Origin: Microbacterium sp. MPKO10
Lineage (GTDB): Bacteria; Actinomycetota; Actinomycetes; Actinomycetales; Microbacteriaceae
Direction of reading: 5' to 3'
Length of the DNA stretch: 64,000 nucleotides
Assembly (NCBI RefSeq): GCF_026107415.2
Contig: NZ_JAPCHX010000003.1
Location: forward strand, 52,692 to 116,691
Shown: one piece after another, positions 23,910 through 31,217 of the stretch
How the letters are laid out: each line of letters begins with the position of its first letter
Numbering within the stretch: position 1 is the stretch's first letter
Position numbers and translations under genes: made by a program
Notes under the pieces: model-generated
What the model saw: the letters and a program-made list of their open reading frames with translations, nothing else
What the model was told of the DNA's origin: nothing
Database searches by the model: none

Positions 23910-25336
23910 GTGTATTTGGCACGCCTCCCGTGGATCTTGGTGCAGACTCGGATCTTCTTGGTGATCTGATCGAGGTGTGGGAGCAGAAGCGTCCTCGGAA
24001 TATTCGCCGGTCTGTTTATTACGACGGCGAAGCAACGCTCAAGGATTTTGGTATTTCGTTGCCTCCTCAGATGAGGGGGATCGGTGCGGCTCTTGGGTGG
24101 GTTGGCAAAGGGGTCCATGCGGTCACGGATCGGTCACGGTTCGAGGGATTCGTGAGTTCTGGCGATTCTGATGATCCGTTCGATCTGCAGTCTTTGATGT
24201 GGGATAACCGGTTCAAGATTGAGTTTCCTGCTGCGACTGTTTCGTCTGCGGTGCATGGTTGCTCATTTATCACAGTGACTGAGGGTGACACGGCGTCGGG
24301 GGAACCTGACGTGTTGATGCTCGCTCGTGCGGCTGAGGACTCGGCGGCGATCTGGGATAAGCGCAAGCGTGCGCTGAAGGCTTTCCTCTCGGTCGTTGAG
24401 GTTGACGATTCGGGTAAGCCGTCAGAGATGGTCATGTATACGCCTGGGTCGGTGTACAGCATGGTGAAGACGGGCAATAAATGGGTTGTCGATGAACGAG
24501 TTAACCGTCTCGGTGTGGTGAGTGTTGCACCGTTGGTGCATAAGTTCGAGTTGCGTCGTCCGTTGGGTCATTCGCGGATTACTCGTGCGGCGATGTATTA
24601 CGCTGATGCGGCTTTGCGGACTGTGGTTCGTGCTGAGGTGTCGGCGGAGTTCTACTCAGCACCGGAGTACTACTTGTTCGGTGCGGACGTGTCGTCGTTC
24701 ATCGGTGACGATAAGTGGACGGCGTTGATGGGTCGCATCAAGGCTTTGGACGTTGAGGACGGTGACGATAAGCCGGATCTTCACCGGTTCACGGGGGCTT
24801 CCCCTCAGCCACATACGGACCAGTTGCGTATGTGGGCGTCGCAGTTCGCGGATGATCAGGATCTTGAAGTCAAGTTCGCTGATTCGTCTAACCCGTCTTC
24901 GGCGGATGCGATTTTTGCGGCGAAGGAAACGCTGATCACGACGACTCGTGACGCGAATGAGCTCTGGGGGCATGGCGCGGTTGAGGCGATGCAGATGGCT
25001 GTTCGTCTGCGAGGCAAGCTCGACGCAGTGCCTGACGAGATGAAATCTTTGTCTGCACAGTTCACTGATCCGGCGATTGTGTCGCCGTCTGCGCGTGCGG
25101 ATGCGTTCTCGAAGCTGTCGGCGAACATTGACGGTTTCGGGGCGTCTGAGGTTGGCATGGAGTATGCCGGTCTGACGCGTGAGCAGATTATTCGGTTCCA
25201 GGCGGAGCAGCGCCGCGTTCAGGCATTGCAACTGGTGCAGGGTCTTGGTGTCGCGGCTGGTTCCGCGTTGAATGATCCGGCGATGGGATCGGGGGTTGCT
25301 GGTGAGGTTAGCGACGATCGATCAGCACAGGGCTGA
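23906..25336 (+). CDS. portal protein (SPP1 gp6-like)
   Basis: 476 residues. A long soluble protein with typical portal features: N-terminal helices, a central beta-rich part (GCSFITVTEGDTASGEPD), the stem-like GHSRITRAAMYYADAALRTV and C-terminal helices. It overlaps terL by 4 bp. Twelve copies are expected at the capsid vertex. Confidence 0.88.
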   Translation: MSVFGTPPVDLGADSDLLGDLIEVWEQKRPRNIRRSVYYDGEATLKDFGISLPPQMRGIGAALGWVGKGVHAVTDRSRFEGFVSSGDSDDPFDLQSLMWDNRFKIEFPAATVSSAVHGCSFITVTEGDTASGEPDVLMLARAAEDSAAIWDKRKRALKAFLSVVEVDDSGKPSEMVMYTPGSVYSMVKTGNKWVVDERVNRLGVVSVAPLVHKFELRRPLGHSRITRAAMYYADAALRTVVRAEVSAEFYSAPEYYLFGADVSSFIGDDKWTALMGRIKALDVEDGDDKPDLHRFTGASPQPHTDQLRMWASQFADDQDLEVKFADSSNPSSADAIFAAKETLITTTRDANELWGHGAVEAMQMAVRLRGKLDAVPDEMKSLSAQFTDPAIVSPSARADAFSKLSANIDGFGASEVGMEYAGLTREQIIRFQAEQRRVQALQLVQGLGVAAGSALNDPAMGSGVAGEVSDDRSAQG

Positions 25337-26063
25337 GACTAACGCTGTAGCTGCGTTGGCGCAGAACGATATCGGTTCGTATGCGCAGTCGATTGCGGAT
25401 GAAGATCCGGCGAAGGTGGCGGGGCAACTGCGGGAGGCGACTCCTGCGGTTGTTGCCACTTACGGGGATGTTGCGGCGACGTCGGGTGCTTTGTTCTATG
25501 AGAACAATCGTCCGAAGCCTGGGTATAACGCGAGGCTAGCCACACCGTCTATCGGTGAGGCGTTGACGGGTGAGCTTGGGTGGGCGTTGGTGCCGTTGTT
25601 CAAGCCTGATGTGTTTCTCGACCCGGCGTCTGAAATGTTGGGCCGGGTGATGGGCGTGACGCAGAAGTTCGTGGCCCAGTACGACCGAGACACCCTGTCG
25701 TTGAACTCGTCATTGGATTCTCTGTCGTTGGGGGTGCGCAGGTACGCGCGAGCTGATGCTTGCACGTTCTGCGCCTACCTAACGTCGATTGACGCGACTG
25801 TTCATGCTGACACTGACTGGCACAACCATTGCCATTGCGTGTCAGTGCCGTGGTGGGAGGACAACCCGCTGCCAACTAATCCGAAGATGGACGAATGGTC
25901 TGACGCAGCGCAGAAGGCGGAGAAGGAACTTATGCGGTTGCGTGCTGAGACTCCGCGTAACGGAATGAAGCGGAAACAGTATTTCGCTCAGCATCCGGAG
26001 TTGGCGCTGAACCGGAAGAACATTCTTCGCATCATGCGTCGAGAGCTCGGGCTTTCGCACTAA
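25302..26063 (+). CDS. MuF-like minor capsid protein
   Basis: 253 residues from GTG at 25302, which overlaps the end of the portal gene. The C-terminal YARADACTFC, HNHCHCVSVPWWED cluster is the Cys/His MuF signature. MuF proteins are minor head components next to portal and may travel with DNA. A longer start at 25272 is possible. Confidence 0.82.
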   Translation: MRLATIDQHRAETNAVAALAQNDIGSYAQSIADEDPAKVAGQLREATPAVVATYGDVAATSGALFYENNRPKPGYNARLATPSIGEALTGELGWALVPLFKPDVFLDPASEMLGRVMGVTQKFVAQYDRDTLSLNSSLDSLSLGVRRYARADACTFCAYLTSIDATVHADTDWHNHCHCVSVPWWEDNPLPTNPKMDEWSDAAQKAEKELMRLRAETPRNGMKRKQYFAQHPELALNRKNILRIMRRELGLSH

Positions 26064-26068
26064 TTCTT

Positions 26069-26092
26069 GGCCATCCTGCGGGGTGGCCTTTT
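26069..26092 (+). terminator. intrinsic terminator/attenuator after the MuF gene
   Basis: GGCCATCC-TGCG-GGGTGGCC (8-bp stem with one G-T) followed by TTTTC. It lies between the MuF gene and the scaffold/capsid genes and may tune their relative expression. Confidence 0.75.
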
Positions 26093-26122
26093 CGGTATCC
26101 GCGGTTCGCCGTGGTGTTACAG

Positions 26123-26141
26123 CCCACCTTCCGGTGGGTTT
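26123..26141 (+). terminator. second hairpin in the capsid leader
   Basis: CCCACC-TTCC-GGTGGG followed by TTT. A third small hairpin (CCCC-GCAT-GGGG) follows near 26149-26160. Three hairpins in 90 bp before the scaffold gene suggest RNA processing or attenuation. Confidence 0.5.
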
Positions 26142-26182
26142 CATGTGCCCCGCATGGGGCTTGATTTCTACTGGAGGGCCGC

Positions 26183-26671
26183 ATGGCTGACGACACCCCG
26201 CACGGGGAGAGTAACGAGAAGCCTGCCGAGGGGCAGGCGCAGGTTCCTGAGCAGAAGGAGACCGACTGGAAGGCCGAGGCCAGAAAGTGGGAGACCCGGG
26301 CGAAAGAGAACTTGAGCGCCGCAAAGGCGAACGAGGACGCCGCAAAGCGTCTTGCAGAGATTGAAGAGTCGCAGAAGACCGAGGCAGAGAGAGCTGCTGA
26401 ACGACTTGCTGCCGCTGAGAAGCGTGCGGCTGAGCTTGAAGCGAAGGCTACTCGCGCTGAAGTTGCCGCGGCGAAGGGCGTTCCTACCGATCTGCTGAAG
26501 GGCAGCACGAAGGAAGAGCTCGAGAAGTACGCGGACGAACTCATCAAGTTCAAAGGGGACAGCGGCAGTCGGCTGCATGTTCCCAACGAAGGCAAAACGC
26601 CCAAGAACGGGCGTCCCGGTAACTCGTCGTGGTCTGAGGTTCTTCAGAGCATGGACGCGCAACGGGGATAA
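26183..26671 (+). CDS. capsid scaffolding protein
   Basis: 162 residues, highly charged with a long helix (ESQKTEAERAAERLAAAEKR). Position immediately before the major capsid gene and the acidic/coiled-coil composition fit an internal scaffold that guides prohead assembly. ACTGGAGGG precedes ATG. Confidence 0.82.
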   Translation: MADDTPHGESNEKPAEGQAQVPEQKETDWKAEARKWETRAKENLSAAKANEDAAKRLAEIEESQKTEAERAAERLAAAEKRAAELEAKATRAEVAAAKGVPTDLLKGSTKEELEKYADELIKFKGDSGSRLHVPNEGKTPKNGRPGNSSWSEVLQSMDAQRG

Positions 26672-26689
26672 CAGACCAAGGAGTAAATA

Positions 26690-27592
26690 ATGGCAACACT
26701 GGTTAGCGGGGATCTTCATTTCCCTACTGATGTAGCTGACGGCATCGTCGAGAAGGCGAAGACCGGGTCTACGATCGCTGCCCTTTCTGGGCAGGAACCT
26801 CAGCGTTTCGGCAATGTCGACATCATCACGTTCGATGATGACCTGACTGCTGAGTTCGTCGAGGAGTCTGGCGCGAAGAGTTCGGACGACGCCAAGCCGG
26901 CGTTTGTGACGGCTGTGCCTCACAAGGCTGTCGTGCAGATGCGCACCTCTGACGAGTTCAAGTGGGCGGATGAGGATTACCGACTCGGTATTCTCAACCG
27001 TTATGCGGACAAGTGCTCGCTTGCGCTTGCTCGTGCGCTGGACCTCGGCCTTTACTACCGGATCAACCCGCGTACAGGCAACGAGGTAACGTCGTGGACG
27101 AACTACCTGAACACGACTACGAAGCGAGTCGAGATTGGCGATAACGCTGACATCGACTTCGAGACGGCCGCTGGGCTTGTCATCGGTGCCGGTTACGGCG
27201 TGAACGGTGTCGCGTTCGACCCGCAGTATGCGTGGACGCTCTCGACTGCACGCTACAGTGACGGGCGTAAGAAGTACCCGGAGCTCGGCCTTGGCTCGGG
27301 CATCTCGAACTTCGAGGGCATCAACGCGGCTGTTTCGACAACCGTGTCGGGCAAGCCCACGGATGGCAGTTCCGCCGATAACGACGTGCGTGGCATCCTC
27401 GGGAACTTCCAGTCGGGTATCCGTTGGGGTGTCCAGCGGCAGTTCCCGTTCCGTGTCCTCGAGTACGGTGACCCGGACAACACTGGTCGTGATCTTGCTG
27501 GCCACAACGAGGTTCTGCTTCGTGCGGAGATCGTTTACGGCTGGTACGTGTTCGCGGACCAGTTCGCGGTTATCGAGAACGCGGGCGAGTAA
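26690..27592 (+). CDS. major capsid protein (HK97 fold)
   Basis: 300 residues. The N-terminal arm, E-loop-like segment (FVEESGAKSSDDAKPAFVTA) and beta-rich P and A domains fit HK97-fold capsids of Siphoviridae; the length is typical for versions with a separate scaffold gene. AAGGAG precedes ATG. The next gene starts on its stop codon. Confidence 0.9.
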   Translation: MATLVSGDLHFPTDVADGIVEKAKTGSTIAALSGQEPQRFGNVDIITFDDDLTAEFVEESGAKSSDDAKPAFVTAVPHKAVVQMRTSDEFKWADEDYRLGILNRYADKCSLALARALDLGLYYRINPRTGNEVTSWTNYLNTTTKRVEIGDNADIDFETAAGLVIGAGYGVNGVAFDPQYAWTLSTARYSDGRKKYPELGLGSGISNFEGINAAVSTTVSGKPTDGSSADNDVRGILGNFQSGIRWGVQRQFPFRVLEYGDPDNTGRDLAGHNEVLLRAEIVYGWYVFADQFAVIENAGE

Positions 27593-27876
27593 TGGGACAG
27601 GCGACTAAGCAGGTTCGGCTTGTCTCACTCGGGGAACCTGTAAAGAATCAGGCCTTCGAGCCGGTCGCCTTCTTTGACGAGAACGGTGACCCGGTCGAGA
27701 TCGGCGGCGGTGGCGCGCAGGGCCCGAAGGGCGACAAGGGTGATCAGGGTCCGAAAGGTGACAAGGGCGACCCTGGCACGGATGGTGCGGACGGCGCTGA
27801 CGGCTTCGGTACGGAGGCCCAGTACAACGACATCATCTCTCGACTGGAAGCTCTCGAAGCTGCGGCTGAGGGCTGA
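27592..27876 (+). CDS. collagen-like head protein
   Basis: 94 residues. About residues 41-68 form nine G-X-Y triplets (GPKGDKGDQGPKGDKGDPG then GTDGADGADG), flanked by an N-terminal domain and a short C-terminal helix (DIISRLEALEAAAEG) that could trimerise the repeat. Lying directly after the capsid gene, it may be a head fibre or decoration protein. ATG overlaps the capsid stop by one base. Confidence 0.7.
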   Translation: MGQATKQVRLVSLGEPVKNQAFEPVAFFDENGDPVEIGGGGAQGPKGDKGDQGPKGDKGDPGTDGADGADGFGTEAQYNDIISRLEALEAAAEG

Positions 27877-28043
27877 TGCTTCGTCTCAGGAACCGGACGA
27901 ACGGTGTGGTCGTGAACGTCGATGATGTCACGGCTGCCCGTCTCGGTGAGGGGTGGGAGGACGCGAGTTCTTCCACCCCGGAGGCGACTCCGGAGAAGCC
28001 GAAGCGTGGCCGTCCCAAGAAGGACACCAGCAAGCCAGAGTAG
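27876..28043 (+). CDS. small head protein with AT-hook-like tail
   Basis: A 55-residue frame starting in a TGATG overlap. The N-terminus (MLRLRNRTNGVVVNVDD) is a short beta-like domain and the tail KPKRGRPKKDTSK contains the GRPK core of AT-hook peptides. Similar small genes often follow capsid genes. Function unknown. Confidence 0.6.
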   Translation: MLRLRNRTNGVVVNVDDVTAARLGEGWEDASSSTPEATPEKPKRGRPKKDTSKPE

Positions 28044-28052
28044 GGGGTTGCC

Positions 28053-28481
28053 ATGTCATGGACTGAACCCGATGACGTTGTTGACTCGTGGATAGGTGCG
28101 AACGTTCCGGACGATGACGATCTGATTCAGAAGTGGATAGATCGTGCGGAACGTGAGATTCGTTTTCGCGTTCCCGATTTACAGGCCAGGATCGATGCGG
28201 AAGCCGAGTTAGAGCCGCCTGTGACGGATTTGCTGGAAACAGCTAAGGATGTCGTGGTGGCGATGGTCACGCGAGTGTTCCGGAACCCTGAGGGGATCCG
28301 GCAGACGAACACGACGACGGGCCCGTTTACTGAGTCGCGCACTTATGGCGGTGATGTTCCGGGTGGTCTTGGTGTCACTGATGACGAGCTGGCGAAGTTG
28401 CAGGGTGCTCGTGGTGGGGCGTTTGAGATTGATCTGATGCCCGCCAGGGTTCCATCGTGGGGGTTCCCGTGGAGGCTGTGA
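28053..28481 (+). CDS. head-tail connector protein (adaptor)
   Basis: 142 residues. DDVVDSWIGANVPDDDDLIQ and following helices match the Gp19/Gp15-type adaptor family that sits below the portal. The C-terminal tail (PSWGFPWRL) is typical. It follows the capsid module in the standard siphovirus order. Confidence 0.78.
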   Translation: MSWTEPDDVVDSWIGANVPDDDDLIQKWIDRAEREIRFRVPDLQARIDAEAELEPPVTDLLETAKDVVVAMVTRVFRNPEGIRQTNTTTGPFTESRTYGGDVPGGLGVTDDELAKLQGARGGAFEIDLMPARVPSWGFPWRL

Positions 28482-28804
28482 CGCGTGTCCGCATGGTTGA
28501 CACTGGTGAGGTTGATCGTGGTGGGAAGCCGGTCAAGACGAGGGTGGAGTCGACGCATTATGCGTATGGTGTTGCCCCTGTTGTGACTGGGGATGTGCAG
28601 GGTGCAGAAAATGTCGTTTCTGAGACGGGCTGCACCTTGTACTTCCGTCCACCTAACGTGGTTGATGTTCTCCCTGAGGATCGATTCGTTGTTCGTGGGG
28701 TTGAGTATCTCGCGGATGGTCCCGATGCTTTGTGGGTGCATCCTGACGAGGTGACTCGCGGGTGTGTTGTGAAGCTCACACGGGGGGAGTACGTCGATGG
28801 CTAA
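28478..28804 (+). CDS. head-tail stopper-like protein
   Basis: 108 residues from GTG at 28478 (GTGA overlap with the adaptor). Beta-rich sequence (TRVRMVDTGEVDRGGKPVKT, then GCTLYFRPPNVVDVLPEDRF) fits the stopper family. An upstream GTG at 28457 with AGGG at -7 is a reasonable alternative start. Confidence 0.7.
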   Translation: MTRVRMVDTGEVDRGGKPVKTRVESTHYAYGVAPVVTGDVQGAENVVSETGCTLYFRPPNVVDVLPEDRFVVRGVEYLADGPDALWVHPDEVTRGCVVKLTRGEYVDG

Positions 28805-29123
28805 GTCGAAGGTGAAGCTGAATACTTTGGCCTGGGGTCAGGAGGTTATGGCGTCGGCTGAGATGCAGTCGTATCTGTCTTCTCTTGGCGGGGCTGTTGC
28901 AGCACGTGTTGAGGGTGGCAGCGTCTCGGTGTCGTCTTCGCGGACAGTTGCGTTCCCTGGGCGGCGCTCTCGTGCAATCGTGTCGTCGTCTAAGTCGTTA
29001 GCGGACGAGGCTGAAACGGGCGCTCTATTGTCTGCTTTGAAGTCTTCCCTTCCGCAGGCGACGGCGTCTAATAACAAAGTGAAGCGTGCACGGAACAAGC
29101 GGGCGAAGGGCAGGAAGAAATGA
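28797..29123 (+). CDS. head-tail joining protein (HK97 gp10-like)
   Basis: 108 residues. LNTLAWGQEVMASAEMQSYL, a central VAFPGRRSRAIVSSS-type beta region and a Lys/Arg-rich C-terminus fit the tail-completion/gp10-like class. Overlaps the stopper by 8 bp. Confidence 0.7.
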   Translation: MAKSKVKLNTLAWGQEVMASAEMQSYLSSLGGAVAARVEGGSVSVSSSRTVAFPGRRSRAIVSSSKSLADEAETGALLSALKSSLPQATASNNKVKRARNKRAKGRKK

Positions 29124-29518
29124 CTGTCATCTTTAGCTCGCTGACCGGAGCAGTAATTCCGAAATTGGATGCGATGCTCAAGGCGCGCCCGGAATCGTAT
29201 GCGTCTGGTGTGACGGTGGCTGATGCTGTGGTTGCGAAGAAGAAACGCATTGTCACTGTTGTGCAGGGGCCCGGTTCTGGAAGCTACAACACTCTCGATG
29301 ATTCAATGCTTCGCGTGAATGTGCGCGCTGATGACGAGTATGACGCTGAGGATCTCACGTTGCTTGTCAGGGCTTTGTTTGAGGGGCCTCTTGTTGATGG
29401 TGATCCGATCACCTATTCGACGGTGAACGCGGGGCCGGTCCCGGTTCCGAATGACACAGATTTGTTCCAGTGGTACTTCGTCGTTGACGTTGGCCGGCGC
29501 GGGCGCGAGCTCGTGTAA
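29120..29518 (+). CDS. tail terminator protein
   Basis: 132 residues. TGAVIPKLDAMLKARPESYA followed by beta strands ending DLFQWYFVVDVGRR fits the tail-terminator family that caps the tail tube. It is the last gene before the terminator and the major tail protein. Confidence 0.7.
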   Translation: MTVIFSSLTGAVIPKLDAMLKARPESYASGVTVADAVVAKKKRIVTVVQGPGSGSYNTLDDSMLRVNVRADDEYDAEDLTLLVRALFEGPLVDGDPITYSTVNAGPVPVPNDTDLFQWYFVVDVGRRGRELV

Positions 29519-29534
29519 CTGAAAAGGAAGTTGA

Positions 29535-29560
29535 GGCATCCCTGCGGGGATGCCTTTTTT
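29535..29560 (+). terminator. intrinsic terminator before the major tail gene
   Basis: GGCATCCC-TGCG-GGGATGCC with a perfect 8-bp stem, followed by TTTTTT. It separates the head-joining genes from the tail genes. Confidence 0.85.
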
Positions 29561-29592
29561 GTTGCCCGGTTTCGGGCGGAGAGAAGGCAATT

Positions 29593-30162
29593 ATGGCTAC
29601 AGGGACGCTCGATTCGAGCAACGTCCGCGTTGCTGTGACGGGAGCCTGGTATAAGGCACCGTCTGACACGGAAGCACCTGAGGCGGCGGATGAATCCCTG
29701 CCCGCTGACTGGGTGAATCTTGGTTACCTGTCTGAGGACGGGACAACTCGCACCACGGATCGGTCCAATGAGGACATCAAGGCGTGGCAGAACGGTGCGC
29801 TGGTTCGCACGGTTGTGACTGACGCTTCGGTTTCGTACCAGTTCACCCTCATCGAGACAACGAAGGCAACGGTTGAGCTCTACACGGGCGCGACAGTTGA
29901 TGAAGACGGCACGTACGACGTTGACCCGTCCAAGACGGGTGGGCGTCAGTCGTTCATCTTCGATGTGATCGACGGCGACCATGTGGTTCGTATCTACATT
30001 CCGGACGGCGAAGTCACCGAGGTTGGTGACCAGACGTTCGCTGGTGGTGACGCTGTCGGTTACGACATCACGATCAAGGCTTACGCGTCGGCGGTGATCG
30101 ATGGGAACACTGAGCGTGTTTTCCGTCCGGCTCTCGCGACCGCTGGTGGTGGCGGCGAGTGA
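29593..30162 (+). CDS. major tail tube protein
   Basis: 189 residues, beta-rich; GTLDSSNVRVAVTGAWYKAP and the centre VRTVVTDASVSYQFTLIETT match siphovirus tail-tube proteins. It has its own leader with a good GGAGAGAAGG ribosome site and is flanked by terminators, as expected for a highly expressed structural gene. Confidence 0.85.
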   Translation: MATGTLDSSNVRVAVTGAWYKAPSDTEAPEAADESLPADWVNLGYLSEDGTTRTTDRSNEDIKAWQNGALVRTVVTDASVSYQFTLIETTKATVELYTGATVDEDGTYDVDPSKTGGRQSFIFDVIDGDHVVRIYIPDGEVTEVGDQTFAGGDAVGYDITIKAYASAVIDGNTERVFRPALATAGGGGE

Positions 30163-30168
30163 TTGACC

Positions 30169-30207
30169 GGGCCGGGTGTGACTTGCGTGAGCGCGCCCGG
30201 CCCTTCT
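30169..30207 (+). terminator. intrinsic terminator after the major tail gene
   Basis: GGGCCGGG (30169-30176) pairs perfectly with CCCGGCCC (30196-30203), followed by TTCTTG. It probably limits read-through into the tail-chaperone genes. Confidence 0.75.
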
Positions 30208-30247
30208 TGTTTACTCACGCTGACAACTCGCGCTAGGAGACTTTGAA

Positions 30248-30565
30248 ATGACCATTGAGATCACCCCGAAGAATAAGCGGGGACCGCTGAAGATCAAGTA
30301 TCTCGGCAAGCTGTACACGCTTCCCGGTCGCATTCCGACTGAGATCATCACTTCGAAGGATTCCGTACCGCGCCCTAAGGTGATGGCGGGTTCTCAGAAG
30401 GCCTCGTACGAAGAAGAGGTAGGCGTGGCCGTGATTGCTGCGTTCTATGAGCGTGTGATCCCTGAGAACTTCAAAGAGGTTCTTGATATGGAGGACATCG
30501 GGCAGGTGTTCCAAGCGTGGCAGGAGCATGTGGGCCTGGGAAAATCTGGGGCCTCCGCGAGTTAG
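30248..30565 (+). CDS. tail assembly chaperone, short product (G-like)
   Basis: 105 residues. It lies between the tail tube and tape-measure genes, where all long-tailed siphoviruses place the two overlapping chaperones. The zero frame ends GLGKSGASAS* just past a GGGAAAA slippery site. It should bind the tape measure during tail assembly. Confidence 0.85.
   Translation: MTIEITPKNKRGPLKIKYLGKLYTLPGRIPTEIITSKDSVPRPKVMAGSQKASYEEEVGVAVIAAFYERVIPENFKEVLDMEDIGQVFQAWQEHVGLGKSGASAS
30538..30544 (+). promoter_or_regulatory. -1 programmed frameshift slippery site
   Basis: GGGAAAA is read in the zero frame as G-GGA-AAA, the canonical X-XXY-YYZ heptamer. Slippage by -1 converts ...LGKS into ...LGKIWGLREL and joins the downstream frame. 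Position and frame relation match the lambda G/GT system. Confidence 0.88.
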
Positions 30566-30906
30566 CGCAGGGGCACGAATCCGAGTTCGTGTATGCGTTG
30601 CGCTCGGGCGGTTTCACGGTTGATGATGCGTGTTTGAACCCTGAGGAAGCATACGCGTATGTGCAGGTTGTTGCGGGTGATCCTGCGTCACCGTTGCATG
30701 CGGCTATTCACGGATGGGATTACCCGTTGTCGCGTGAGGGCATGTTCTTGCTTGACCTGATTGATATCACGGGTCGTGCTAATGCGGGGAAGAAGTGGAA
30801 GTCGTTGCCGAGGCCGTGGCCTAAGTCTCGAGGGCAGCGGTTTGGTGTGACTGCGTTGCCGAGGGATGAGGCTGTGGCGCTTCTGGCGGCTAACGCGGGT
30901 CGTTAG
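30544..30906 (+). CDS. tail assembly chaperone extension (GT-like, made by -1 frameshift)
   Basis: About 120 residues read only after the shift at 30538-30544, giving a fusion of about 219 residues (30248-30906). The extension (IWGLRELAQGHESEFVYALR...) is acidic then basic, ending KSRGQRFGVTALPRDE. An isolated ATG at 30517 is out of context; no ribosome site suggests separate initiation. Confidence 0.82.
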   Translation: MWGLRELAQGHESEFVYALRSGGFTVDDACLNPEEAYAYVQVVAGDPASPLHAAIHGWDYPLSREGMFLLDLIDITGRANAGKKWKSLPRPWPKSRGQRFGVTALPRDEAVALLAANAGR

Positions 30907-31151
30907 CGGGTGAACACGGGCACTGCTACAGGGTTGTCCTTTTTGTCGGTGCTGATGGCCCAGTGGCGGAGTACCCAGCCGACGGATGTGATGTCTGCGA
31001 TGGCGAGTCCCCAACCACCTGTTTTGTTGGTCGGGTCGAGGGCCATGGGTGATGCCAGCAACGTTGGCGTGTATGCGCCGTCACCGTTGTCCCATGCCTT
31101 TTTGGCGTTGGTGTAGATGGTCTTGTTCTGCATGTTCTGTTTCAGGCTCAT
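30903..31151 (-). CDS. reverse-strand cargo gene between tail chaperone and tape measure
   Basis: 82 residues from ATG at 31151 (in-frame ATG at 31163 is an alternative). Coherent composition: NAKKAWDNGDGAYTPTLLAS, then VLRHWAISTDKKDN and the end VPVFTR. It points against the late operon and overlaps the chaperone stop. CATGAT ends 7 nt before the ATG and CCCCTAGTTGGGGG lies at 31189-31202, the cargo promoter layout. It resembles small actinobacterial proteins ending in a PVFxR-type strand, but no function is known. Confidence 0.55.
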   Translation of the reverse strand: MSLKQNMQNKTIYTNAKKAWDNGDGAYTPTLLASPMALDPTNKTGGWGLAIADITSVGWVLRHWAISTDKKDNPVAVPVFTR

Positions 31152-31202
31152 GCATCCAATCATGGCCGCTGGTGAGCGATTTCAGAAACCCCTAGTTGGG
31201 GG
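31151..31202 (-). promoter_or_regulatory. cargo promoter for the 30903-31151 gene
   Basis: On the reverse strand: CCCCCAACTAGGGG, 24 nt, CATGAT, 7 nt, ATG. The flank CCCCTCACCC upstream of the palindrome and TTCT downstream are shared with the promoter at 45848-45889. Confidence 0.45.
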
Positions 31203-31217
31203 TGAGGGGCGGTAGAG

